A stretch of 64,000 nt of DNA from an uncultured Sphaerochaeta sp. Its GTDB lineage: Bacteria; Spirochaetota; Spirochaetia; Sphaerochaetales; Sphaerochaetaceae. Below, piece after piece: positions 24,063 to 33,700 of this stretch. The position numbers were made by a program, and so were the translations under genes. The first letter of the stretch is position 1, and each line of letters starts with the position of its first letter. Location: contig NZ_OY781939.1 in the NCBI RefSeq assembly GCF_963677315.1, forward strand, positions 62,001 through 126,000, given 5' to 3'. A model generated the notes under the pieces. That model was not told the DNA's origin. It searched no databases and saw only the letters and a list, made by a program, of their open reading frames with translations.

Positions 24063-24557
24063 ATGCATGATCGAGCGAACGAAATCGCGGCGATTGTTTC
24101 TCAGCATAGAGAGCGACATGGTGCGCTTCTCTCCATACTGGAAGCAGTTCAGCGTACGAATGAGCACAACTATCTTCCCAAACAAGAACTGGTAATGGTA
24201 GCCAAAGAGCTAGGAGTCCCACTCTCCCAAGTCTATTCGGTTGTCACCTTCTATGCTTTCTTCAATTTGAAAGCACAAGGCGAACATGTAATTACCGTTT
24301 GTCGTGGAACAGCATGTCATACAAGAGGCTCAAAGCCCTTACTCGACAAGGTGTTGCATATGCTCGGCGTTGAGCTTGATGAAGATGGGATGGCTACCAC
24401 CCCTGACTATCGTTTTACCGTCCATACCGTGGCTTGTTTTGGGCAGTGTGCACTTGCTCCGGTCATTGCAATCGATGGAGTGATTCACTCCATGGTAACC
24501 GAAGAAAAACTCACTACCATGATAGAAGCCCTCTCGGCACAGAAGGAGGGAGCATGA
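24063..24557 (+). CDS. hydC: NuoE-like [2Fe-2S] subunit, HydC of the hydrogenase
   Basis: A 164-residue thioredoxin-like ferredoxin of the NuoE/HydC family, with the four cluster Cys in VCRGTACHTRGS near residue 85 and VACFGQCALAPVIAID near residue 125. The N-terminal helical bundle (IVSQHRERHGALLSILEAVQ) is also typical. AAGGAGG stands six bases before the ATG, and 264 bases of AT-rich sequence precede it, likely holding the operon promoter. The ATGA overlap couples it to the HydB-like gene. It should pass electrons between the FMN subunit and HydA. Confidence 0.9.
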   Translation: MHDRANEIAAIVSQHRERHGALLSILEAVQRTNEHNYLPKQELVMVAKELGVPLSQVYSVVTFYAFFNLKAQGEHVITVCRGTACHTRGSKPLLDKVLHMLGVELDEDGMATTPDYRFTVHTVACFGQCALAPVIAIDGVIHSMVTEEKLTTMIEALSAQKEGA

Positions 24558-27500
24558 GCAGTATATTGGATCGTCTAGACAATGAAGGAAGAAAGACCCT
24601 CTATCCAGAAATTCCTGCTATTGCAGTTGGGATGGGTACCTGTGGCATAGGAAGTGGGGCTGATGTGCTCTTTGACGCCTTCCTGGCTCTCAAGAAGAAA
24701 CAGAAAGATGCTTTCATGCTTCGCTCTGTCGGTTGTTTTGGCTGTTGCAGCGAAGAGCCACTGGTACTGTTGTATAACCCTGGGAAACCGATGGTACTCC
24801 TGCATAAAGTAGGGGAAGCAGACTGTGCCCCGATTGTACAAGCACTGCTTGATGGTACCTATTATGCAGAGAAAGCCTTCTGCAAGATAAGTAGATGGGA
24901 CCATCATCTATCCACGTATGAATATGGAGATGATTATCCAGAACTTCCTGAATGGAATGAAATACCGTTCTTCCATCCACAAGTAAAACTGGTGTTGCGT
25001 GATGCAGGCATTATCGACCCAACAAACATCGCTGAGTATGTCGCTGTTGGTGGATACAGGGCACTTGAGAAAGCGCTCTTTACCATGAACAGGGAAAGTG
25101 TACTTGGGGAAGTCAAGTCGTCAAAGCTCAGGGGACGGGGAGGGGCTGGATTCCCCACTGGCCTGAAATGGGAATTGATGAAAAAGGAAGAGTCAGGGAA
25201 GAAGTACTTAATCTGCAACGCAGATGAAGGGGACCCTGGCGCATATATGAACCGTAATGAGATGGAGAGTGATCCCCATATGCTCCTTGAGGGCATGTTG
25301 ATCGCTGCCTATGTGACAGGGGCTGATGAGGGGATCATCTATGTCCGTGCAGAGTACCCCTTGGCAGTGGAACGGCTAAGCAGAGCAATCCAGGATGCCT
25401 ATGCCAATAATCTGTTGGGAGACGATATCCTCGGAGCAAATATGCGCTTCAATCTGCAGGTAGTGGAAGGAGCCGGGGCATTCGTCTGTGGAGAGGAAAC
25501 AGCATTGATCGCTTCCCTGGAAGGGAGAGCTGGACGACCTCGCTCAAAACCACCATTCCCCAGCCAGAAGGGATATCTTGGGTATCCTACTACCATCAAC
25601 AATCTGGAGACCTGGTGCAATATTCCTCTCATCATTGGGAAGGGTAGTGACTGGTTTATGAGATACGGCATTCCTTCCTCACCCGGAACGAAAGTATTTT
25701 CCTTGGTAGGAAAAGTCAAGCATACCGGGTTGGTCGAACTCCCCTTGGGAGAGAAGCTTACAACCTTGGTTTATGAGGCAGGTGGGGGATCGGTTTCAAA
25801 AACGAAACGCATCAAGGCTGTACAGAGTGGAGGCCCTTCAGGAGGGTGCATCCCCTCCCAGCTCTTTGATAAGAGTATTGACTATGAGAGCTTGGCTGCC
25901 CTTGGCTCCATTATGGGATCTGGAGGCATGGTTGTCATGGACAACGACAACTGTATGGTGGACTCAGCACGCTATTTTGTTGAATTTACGACGAAGGAGT
26001 CATGCGGTAACTGTACCCCTTGCAGGGAAGGCCTTTCACAAGTGCTTTCCATTCTGGATAGAATTACCAAAGGAGAAGGAAAGAGAGAGGACCTACAGAT
26101 GTTGGAGACCTTGGGGGCTCATATCAGTGACACAGCAATGTGTGGACTTGGTCAATCTGCTACCAATCCTGTGCTGACAACACTACGCTATTTTCCTGAG
26201 GAATATGAAAGCCATATTTTAAGGAAGCGTTGTACAGCAGGAACATGTGAAGCGTTGGTAGATGAGCTTTGTTCCAACTCCTGTCCTCTTTCCATGCGGA
26301 TTCCCACCTATATTGCATTGCTCAGGGAGAATCGATTGGTAGAGGCCTTTACCTCCACCTTGGAAGACAATCCTCTGCCTGGAACACTGGGAAGAATATG
26401 CCACTTCCACTGTCAGATGAGGTGCAGACGCGACACCTTGGATGCTCCTGTGCATCAGGGGGAACTCCATCGTTACCTGGCAGATACGCTCTACAAGATG
26501 GGTAATGAGCAGGATGTATATCAAGAGATAGTTACGAAGATTCCTGCATCCACTGGTAAAAAGATCGGAATTGTAGGAGCAGGCCCCGCTGGCTTGAGTG
26601 CAGCCTTCTACCTGGTTCGTCTTGGGCATGAGGTGACCATCTACGATGAGCATAGTGAAGCAGGTGGTGTGCTTCGCTATGGCATACCAAGCTATAGACT
26701 CCCAAGAGAAGTGCTTGCAAAGGAGTTGGAGCTCTTTGAGCAGCTTCCCATCAACTTTGCTTTCAACAAACGACTCGGTAAGGACATGTGGCTCTCTGAT
26801 CTCAAAGGCAACTATGATGAAGTCATTCTTGCTCTTGGTTCTTACCATCATGCAACCTTGCAGCTTGATGGTGCTGATAAGGGTCAGGTAGTGCAAGGTA
26901 CCGATGTCCTCAATGCTCTTGCTGAGGGTGAGGTACCCTCGGTTGGCAGGCGGGTTGTCATTATTGGAGGCGGCAATGTCGCCATCGATGTTGCCAGGTC
27001 TCTCTGGAGAATGGGAGTGGAAGTAACCATTGCCTATAGGAGAGATAAAGAAGATATGCCGGCCAATGAGAGTGAGATCGAAGAAGCCTTCAGTGAAGGT
27101 ATCCCCTGTATCTTCAACGTTGCACCCAAAAAGGTTGCCAGAGACAAGAAGGGAAGACTCGAAGCTCTTGAGGTGGAGGAGCTGGAGATAGGTGAATATG
27201 ACCTCAGCGGTAGAAGAATCCATCGAGGTACCGGCACCATCCGCTCAATCCCCTGCGATACAGTCATTGTAGCAATCGGGGAACGGGTTGACACTGACCT
27301 TTTGCAGAAAGAAAGGCTTGCCGTCTCCCGGCGGGGCCATCTGGAAGTGAATCCCTACATGTATGAGACCAACCAAGAGCATGTCTGGGCGATTGGGGAT
27401 GTCATCAACGGACCTTCCACTGCAGCGGAGGCGATGGGGCAAGGCAAGGAAGTTGCCCGCCTGATCGACTTAAAGCTGAGTGGAGAAGACCGTTTTGCAC

Positions 27501-27709
27501 AGCTTTTCACCACCTTCAGGTATGATCAGACAGTGGGGAAGACCCTGCACGAGGGAAAAGCCATCAACGCCGAAAAACTCCCTATTGCTGCAAGAAGTGG
27601 TTCCTTTGAAGAGGTGAACAAGGGCTACACCGGTCGTCAGGCAAGAATGGAGGCAGGAAGATGTCTCAGGTGCGATGTCAAGTGTGAACAGGAGGTACTC
27701 TATGGATAG
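24554..27709 (+). CDS. HydB-like NuoF diaphorase fused to a GltD/NfnB-like NAD(P)H module
   Basis: A 1051-residue fusion. Residues about 1-110 are a thioredoxin-like [2Fe-2S] domain (GTCGIGSGADV; CFGCCSEEP). Residues about 170-560 are NuoF/HydB: LRGRGGAGFPTGLKW binds FMN/NADH, ICNADEGDPGAYMNRNEME follows, and CGNCTPCREG (first Cys484) binds a [4Fe-4S] cluster. From about residue 590 it becomes a GltD/NfnB-like half: CSNSCPLSMRIPTY and GRICHFHCQMRCRR bind clusters, VGAGPAGLSAAFYL at residue 674 binds FAD, and IIGGGNVAIDVARSLWRMG near residue 804 is the NAD(P)H fold. The usual C-terminal ferredoxin domain of HydB is absent. It overlaps hydC and hydA. An electron-bifurcating role is inferred. 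Confidence 0.92.
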   Translation: MSSILDRLDNEGRKTLYPEIPAIAVGMGTCGIGSGADVLFDAFLALKKKQKDAFMLRSVGCFGCCSEEPLVLLYNPGKPMVLLHKVGEADCAPIVQALLDGTYYAEKAFCKISRWDHHLSTYEYGDDYPELPEWNEIPFFHPQVKLVLRDAGIIDPTNIAEYVAVGGYRALEKALFTMNRESVLGEVKSSKLRGRGGAGFPTGLKWELMKKEESGKKYLICNADEGDPGAYMNRNEMESDPHMLLEGMLIAAYVTGADEGIIYVRAEYPLAVERLSRAIQDAYANNLLGDDILGANMRFNLQVVEGAGAFVCGEETALIASLEGRAGRPRSKPPFPSQKGYLGYPTTINNLETWCNIPLIIGKGSDWFMRYGIPSSPGTKVFSLVGKVKHTGLVELPLGEKLTTLVYEAGGGSVSKTKRIKAVQSGGPSGGCIPSQLFDKSIDYESLAALGSIMGSGGMVVMDNDNCMVDSARYFVEFTTKESCGNCTPCREGLSQVLSILDRITKGEGKREDLQMLETLGAHISDTAMCGLGQSATNPVLTTLRYFPEEYESHILRKRCTAGTCEALVDELCSNSCPLSMRIPTYIALLRENRLVEAFTSTLEDNPLPGTLGRICHFHCQMRCRRDTLDAPVHQGELHRYLADTLYKMGNEQDVYQEIVTKIPASTGKKIGIVGAGPAGLSAAFYLVRLGHEVTIYDEHSEAGGVLRYGIPSYRLPREVLAKELELFEQLPINFAFNKRLGKDMWLSDLKGNYDEVILALGSYHHATLQLDGADKGQVVQGTDVLNALAEGEVPSVGRRVVIIGGGNVAIDVARSLWRMGVEVTIAYRRDKEDMPANESEIEEAFSEGIPCIFNVAPKKVARDKKGRLEALEVEELEIGEYDLSGRRIHRGTGTIRSIPCDTVIVAIGERVDTDLLQKERLAVSRRGHLEVNPYMYETNQEHVWAIGDVINGPSTAAEAMGQGKEVARLIDLKLSGEDRFAQLFTTFRYDQTVGKTLHEGKAINAEKLPIAARSGSFEEVNKGYTGRQARMEAGRCLRCDVKCEQEVLYG

Positions 27710-29483
27710 GAAGATGATCACACTCTCCGTTGACGGGAAAACAGTCACGGTCCCGGAGGGGACAAGAATCCTGGATGCATGCAAGGTTGCAGGAATCAAG
27801 GTTCCTTCTCTCTGCTATCTGGAGGATGTCTCTGCGCACGGGTCTTGCGGCATCTGTGTGGTCGAAATTGAGGGATTCAGACGTTTGGTCCGTTCATGCC
27901 TCCATACCGTCCAGCAGGATATGGTCATCCATACACACACCGACCGTGTTATGCGTGCAAGGAAGCTGAATCTTGAGTTGTTGCTTGCCAATCATCCATT
28001 GCTTTGTACCAATTGTGAGAGAAACCTCAACTGCGAGTTACAGTCCCTTGCCCTGCAACTGGGAGTCAGAGAGTCACGATTCGAGAGGACGAAAAAATCG
28101 ATACTCCCGATCGACTCCTCTTCCTCCGCAATTGTACGTGACCCGAATGCCTGCATTCTCTGCAATCGTTGTGTCGAGGTATGTGCAAAGGTACAAGAAG
28201 TGCATGCAATCGAGATGATGGGGAGGGGACTCCGTACGACCGTATCAACCTTCTTTGATGAAGGCCTGGCTTCCTCAGTCTGTACCAACTGCGGGCAGTG
28301 CTCCCTTGCCTGTCCAACCGGTGCCATCACTGAAAAGAGTCATGAGAGGGAAGTATTCGATGCGATCGCTGATCCAGATCTCGTAGTGCTAGTGCAGACC
28401 GCCCCGGCTATCCGGGTAGGACTTGGAGAGGCAATGGGCTTGGGTGAAGGTTCCTTGGTGACCGGCAAGATGGTCAGTGCTCTGAGGACACTCGGCTTTG
28501 ACAGGGTTTTTGACACCCAGTTCAGTGCTGATCTTACCATCATGGAAGAATCTCATGAATTGATACACCGCATGACCAATGGTGGAACGCTCCCCATGAT
28601 CACCAGCTGCTCTCCTGGATGGATCAAGTTCATTGAAACCTTCTATCCTGAGCAACTCGATCATCTCTCATCCTGCAAGTCGCCACAACAGATGTTCGGC
28701 TCCATTGCCAAGACCTATTACGCTGAGCAAGCTGGAATAGATCCCAGGAATATACGGGTGGTCTCGGTCATGCCCTGCACTGCCAAGAAATTTGAGGCGG
28801 GCAGAAGTGAGATTGACAGTGCCTTCTCCTACTGGCGGGAAAAGGGTTCCTTCTCTGACGAGGAGTACTTCTGTGATGTTGATTATGTGCTGACCACACG
28901 GGAACTGGCAAGGATGCTGAAACGGATCGGGATTGATTTCGCCCATCTGGAAGAGGGCAAGTTCGATGATCCCCTTGGACAGTCAACAGGATCGGCAGTA
29001 CTGTTTGGTGCTACAGGTGGTGTGATGGAAGCAGCGCTCAGAACTGCATACGAGACCATCACAAAGACTACCTTAGAGGAGTTGGAGTTTGAACAGATCC
29101 GTATCGGTGAAGGTATCAGGGAGGCAACCATCATGATCGGGGAAACCCCGCTTAAGGTTGCAGTAGCCAATACCCTGGCAAATGCTCGGGTCCTCCTGGA
29201 CCAGATCCAGGAAGGCAAGAGTCCCTACGCGTTCATAGAAGTGATGACCTGTCCTGATGGATGTCTGGGGGGAGGAGGGCAACCGATTCCATCGACCAAG
29301 GAGATCAGGAGAAAGCGAGCCATGTCCATCTATGAGGAAGACCGTGGCATGCCGATACGCAAATCCCATGAGAATCCGTCCATCCAGGAACTCTATACCT
29401 CATTCCTAGAGCAGCCTCTGGGGCATCTGAGTCACCAGCTGTTACATACCACGTATGTAAAGCGTGGTGCCTATCCAGATTGA
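27702..29483 (+). CDS. hydA: [FeFe] hydrogenase catalytic subunit HydA
   Basis: A 593-residue modular hydrogenase. In order: N-terminal [2Fe-2S] domain (HGSCGICVVEIEG), the His-Cys cluster region (HPLLCTNCERNLNCEL), two [4Fe-4S] clusters (CILCNRCVEVC and CTNCGQCSLACPTG), then the H-cluster domain. All three signatures are intact: TSCSPGW with Cys303, MPCTAKKFE with Cys359, and MTCPDGCLGGGGQP with Cys517 and Cys521. AGGAGG precedes the ATG, eight bases inside the upstream gene. It is cytoplasmic (no signal peptide). With HydC and the HydB fusion it should exchange electrons among H2, ferredoxin and NAD(P)H. Maturation genes hydEFG are not in the window. Confidence 0.95.
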   Translation: MDRKMITLSVDGKTVTVPEGTRILDACKVAGIKVPSLCYLEDVSAHGSCGICVVEIEGFRRLVRSCLHTVQQDMVIHTHTDRVMRARKLNLELLLANHPLLCTNCERNLNCELQSLALQLGVRESRFERTKKSILPIDSSSSAIVRDPNACILCNRCVEVCAKVQEVHAIEMMGRGLRTTVSTFFDEGLASSVCTNCGQCSLACPTGAITEKSHEREVFDAIADPDLVVLVQTAPAIRVGLGEAMGLGEGSLVTGKMVSALRTLGFDRVFDTQFSADLTIMEESHELIHRMTNGGTLPMITSCSPGWIKFIETFYPEQLDHLSSCKSPQQMFGSIAKTYYAEQAGIDPRNIRVVSVMPCTAKKFEAGRSEIDSAFSYWREKGSFSDEEYFCDVDYVLTTRELARMLKRIGIDFAHLEEGKFDDPLGQSTGSAVLFGATGGVMEAALRTAYETITKTTLEELEFEQIRIGEGIREATIMIGETPLKVAVANTLANARVLLDQIQEGKSPYAFIEVMTCPDGCLGGGGQPIPSTKEIRRKRAMSIYEEDRGMPIRKSHENPSIQELYTSFLEQPLGHLSHQLLHTTYVKRGAYPD

Positions 29484-29505
29484 TCCTCAGGTTGCAGTAT
29501 CTTTG

Positions 29506-29527
29506 GAGGGGGGGCATCTGCCCCCTC
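29506..29527. repeat. GC-rich hairpin after hydA
   Basis: GAGGGGG and CCCCCTC arms around an 8-base loop, 22 bases after the hydA stop. No T-run follows, so it may protect or trim the 3' end of the hydrogenase mRNA rather than terminate it. Confidence 0.5.
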
Positions 29528-29580
29528 TCCCTGCGTAAAAACCCTGCAACTATGGTATACTGCGCTCAATGGAGGGCGGA

Positions 29581-30798
29581 ATGAGAATTCTCGCATGTGC
29601 AGACATTCATTTGGGGCGAAAACCGGAGCTCGCACAATCCGGGCACGCTGCTTGGGATGCGATCATCCACAAAGCGCTTGAGCTTGCCGTGGATGTAGTG
29701 GTATTGGCCGGTGATGTCGTTGAACATGAGAGAACATGGCTATCCGTCTATGGACCTCTCCTTTCTGGGTTGGAAACGCTCAAGAATGCAGGAATACAGG
29801 TTATCGGGGTAGGGGGAAACCATGACTGGTCTGTCTTTCCCCGGTTGGCCGAAGAAAGTGATGCGATCAAGATCCTTGGTTTGAAAGGAACGTGGGAATC
29901 CTATGATATCGGGGATGTTCGTTTCATTGGTTGGTCATTTCCCAGTACACATGAGGAACAATCCCCGCTTTCCGATTTCGATACATCACTGGTTGATGAT
30001 TCCAAGCTTTCCCTTGGTCTGTTGCATGCTGACTGGACTCAGCAGTACTCCAAATATGCTCCCATAGACGAACATGCATTGTTGAAAACCGGTATTCCTC
30101 TCTGGATGCTTGGACATATCCATAGAGGAGGAAGACTGGGCACTTCCTCTGCCTACTATTGTGGCTCCCCCTTTTCACTCGACGTGAGCGAAACAGGTGT
30201 ACATGGAGCCTATCTTCTGGAAACCGAACAAGGCCTCACATGGAAGGATCCTCTGTTCATACCCCTCTGTCCCTATCGTTATGAACAATGTGCAGTCGAT
30301 ACTACCGGCATACAAGATATGGAATCACTTCGCTCTGCTGTTACCAGATCGGTGCGCGCCTATATCGACCAGATGTCATTCCATGGAACGATTGCGCTCA
30401 GTTTGGTGTTCACTGGGAACCTGCATGCTAATCTGGACCTGCAACAGGTCTTTTCCTTTGAAGGAAGGGAGAGAGAACTCCTATTCCAGGACGAGGATCT
30501 GGAGGTGCTGTTGTTGAACCGCATTGAAGATGCAACAGAGCTGGAGGTAGATCTCGATCAACTGGTCAAGGGCAGCGGCCCACAAGCCCTGCTTGCCTCT
30601 ATGCTTCAAGACAGCGATGCATTACAGCAACTGGGTGTGTCCTATCAACGATTGGATACAGAGAGTTACAACACCAGTGGTTTCAATCTTCTCAGGCAGA
30701 CCTCCCTTACCCAGGATGAGGCCGTCAAACGGGGAAAACGGGCAGTTCTTCAGTTGCTCAGGGCTATGGAATCCCAGCGGAGGGAGCATGAAGCATAA
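29581..30798 (+). CDS. SbcD/YhaO-type metallophosphoesterase
   Basis: A 405-residue DNA repair nuclease subunit. The phosphoesterase motifs are ADIHLGR near residue 6, VLAGDVVEHE near residue 44, GVGGNHDWS near residue 79, LGLLHADW near residue 150 and LGHIHRGG near residue 176. The C-terminal part is variable, as in YhaO. Start at 29581 (MRILACAD) is preferred over an in-frame ATG 12 bases upstream because GGAGGG would then fall inside the gene. It overlaps the YhaN-like gene by 11 bases, the classic SbcDC/Mre11-Rad50-like pairing. Confidence 0.88.
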   Translation: MRILACADIHLGRKPELAQSGHAAWDAIIHKALELAVDVVVLAGDVVEHERTWLSVYGPLLSGLETLKNAGIQVIGVGGNHDWSVFPRLAEESDAIKILGLKGTWESYDIGDVRFIGWSFPSTHEEQSPLSDFDTSLVDDSKLSLGLLHADWTQQYSKYAPIDEHALLKTGIPLWMLGHIHRGGRLGTSSAYYCGSPFSLDVSETGVHGAYLLETEQGLTWKDPLFIPLCPYRYEQCAVDTTGIQDMESLRSAVTRSVRAYIDQMSFHGTIALSLVFTGNLHANLDLQQVFSFEGRERELLFQDEDLEVLLLNRIEDATELEVDLDQLVKGSGPQALLASMLQDSDALQQLGVSYQRLDTESYNTSGFNLLRQTSLTQDEAVKRGKRAVLQLLRAMESQRREHEA

Positions 30799-33700
30799 AA
30801 ACTCGTACAGATTCACACGTTTTACGCTTTCAAAGGCTCCTGGATTCCTTGTTCGTTCCTTTGGGGATCTTACCGCACTGCACCCTGGGCTCAATATCCT
30901 TACCGGGGCAAATGGGGTTGGGAAGACGACCATAATCAAGGCCTTCTGGTCGCTCCTGTTCACACCAGCCAAACATCCATCGCTGGAAGCTGAGGCTGTA
31001 TTGCAGAGGGGCGAGACAGAGTGGTTCCTATCACTCTCCTCCAATCGTCTGGAGCAGAAACGAATATCAGACGGGTTAATTACCACAATTCCCGGTAGAA
31101 ACGACGCGTTTGCCGATGCATATTGGTTTCCCCTGCATGAACTCCTGACGAAGGAAGGTGTGGGTGAAGCATTTCTGGAAGCCATACGCAAGGAAATGCA
31201 GGGCGGAGTTGATCTGGAGAGGGCAGTCCGGGAAGCCGGAGGCATTGAGGCCTTTTCCAGGAAGCGACACACACTGGTACAGGCTCTGAAAGAAAAGCAA
31301 CGGTTGGTGAGGGATCAGCAAACGAGAATTCTTGAGAATCTGGATCTCAGGGAGAATATTTCCAAATTACAGGAAACGCTCGAAGAGAGTGAGGGACATA
31401 CGGCAGAGAAAATCCGCCTGGAAAGCTTGTTGGAGTATCTCTCTGTGAAAGAGACCTATGAAGAGATCCTATCCCAGCAGAAATCGTACCATCCTGTTCT
31501 TGGGAACATGACTGTCCATAGCCTTTCAGAAGCGAGAACACGAGAGCATGAGTGGGAAGCTGCAACTTCTGCAATGCAACAAGCAAAAGCTGCGCTCATG
31601 GCGACCCAAAGCCTTCTCGATCAGTGCAACGTGGATCAGGCAGTCCTTGATGATTCGCTCATGCCAAGATTGATCGAGCAACGCAGTGATGCTTTGCAAG
31701 AGGCAAAAAGAGCGCTTGATGCAGCGAAAAATAAAGCCAAACGGGCTCAAGAGGCAAGAAGTGCCTGGGAGAATGCACACCGTTGGCTTATGGAAGATTC
31801 CCCCAATGAGCAGACCCTTGAAAAGATGGTCAAGCAGCTTAATACCCTTGCCTATACCTCAGAACCAATACGATGCCAGCTAGCCAGCAGTGAATACATT
31901 GTGCGTGCTATAGGGGAAGAAGAACCCATAGCAGACGGCCTGCTTGAACGATTGAGGGATATAAAGCAACAACTCACTGCCCTGGTTGTACTAGCTGCAA
32001 GGAAAGAATCGCAGCAGCCAACAATTTCCCGTGTGAAGTCTTCTCTTATGGGTGTTTTCTCACTCCTTTCTGTAGCAATTGGTTCAATCCTTGGCCTTCT
32101 CTTTCATCCAGGATATTCCGTGTTTGCCATCCCTCTCCTGGCATTGCTGTTCATCATTGCAGGGAGGAAAAGGGCAAATCCCCTTTTGAAGGAAGCAGAA
32201 ATCCAACTAACTAACGGTATTGGAAAGGTAAATGCCCTGTTGGAAAAGCATGGACAGGCACCACTGGATTCCTCCACTGCTGCTGATATCTCCCGGGCTG
32301 TAGGACTGCTCTCAAGCAGTATAGCTTCGCTTCAGCAGAAGGACGCTCTGAATGTGAGAAGACGAATTGCAAGGAAGGCCTATGAGGAAGCATTGAGCCA
32401 GTGGAAGGCTTGGTTACATCAGTGGGAGGATGTTGCCTCTGATCTCAAGCTATCCTCGGATCCATCTTTGGAAGGCGCCCAGTTCTTCCATTTTGCTGAA
32501 CACTTACAGGAGTGGGTTCATCTTCAGGCCGCTGAAAAGGAATCTTTTGCCTCGCTTGGAGAGGTCGAGAACGCCTATCGGGAAGTCCTCTTGGCGCTTC
32601 AGAAACTTTGTGCTACCAGTACCTCTGATGTTGTGGAGTTACTGAATATTGCTTCTACATTGGTCACCACCATCACCGATGCTCGTAGCTTCACAAAACA
32701 GTGCCAGAAGGAAACCCAGCATCTGGAGAACGCCATTATTCGGTTCCATGAAGCTGAAGAAGCAAGAAATGCATACTATACAGATCTCGGACTCGATGTT
32801 GGAGATATCCATACATTGGAGCGGCTCGATCCCCAGGTTGCGGAGTATCAGGGGATTGCCTCGAGATTGCAACTGGTAAAAACCAAGCTTGAGGGGTACT
32901 CAGAGCAGATCCGTGAAGAAGCAGAGCATGGCAATGCCTCTGATTTCACTGTTCTGCTGGAAGAGACAAATACACAATTGGAAAGGCGCAAGGAACAGGA
33001 GAAGACACTCTGGGAATGGGAGCGTACCTACCGGGAACTCTGTAATGACTCGAATTTGGAGAATGCTGAGCTGGAGTGCCTGAAGGCAGAAGAGGCATTG
33101 GAGGCTTTCCGACAGGAAGAGGTTGCCCAGCGGATGGTGTATCAGCTCTATGAACAGACCAAGGAGCAGAGTGAACGTACCTATCAACCACAGGTTCTCA
33201 AGAAGGCAAGTACTTGGTTGCAACGGATTACCCAGAATCGTTATCTGTTCACCGTGGGAGATGCAGGCTTCCTAGCTCACGATACGGTAACCATGCGTCC
33301 CTATACATTGGACCAACTCTCCAGTGGTACACGCATCCAGCTCTTATTCTCCCTAAGGATGGCATTCCTCGAGATGCTGGAGGGAGGCGGAGCGTATCAG
33401 TTTCCGCTCTTCTTCGATGAGTTGATGGCAAACAGCGACGACGAACGTTCCCTCGCCATTGCTAAGGCTATTGCAGAAATTGCTAAAGAGCGGCAGGTAT
33501 TCTACTGCACGGCCCAGCAGGATGAAGTAAGGAAGCTTGAACAGGTGGCAAATGGGGATTGCCTGCTTATTAATCTAGAGGATGAGCAGAGAGAGTACCG
33601 AATCTTGCAACACCCCTTCCAGGAAGTACCAATTGAAAGAGCCTCCCTGCCCCCATTCAAAGAGGATTATCTCGCCTATGCGGCAGCCTGCAAGGTATCG

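Noticed and set aside
26219..27223. Open frame of 334 codons on the minus strand
   Set aside because: It lies wholly opposite the GltD-like half of the HydB fusion, whose FAD and cluster motifs are clear; the reverse product has no recognisable features.
29506..29527. Rho-independent terminator after hydA
   Set aside because: The stem is strong but no T-run follows on either side, so it is listed only as a hairpin.
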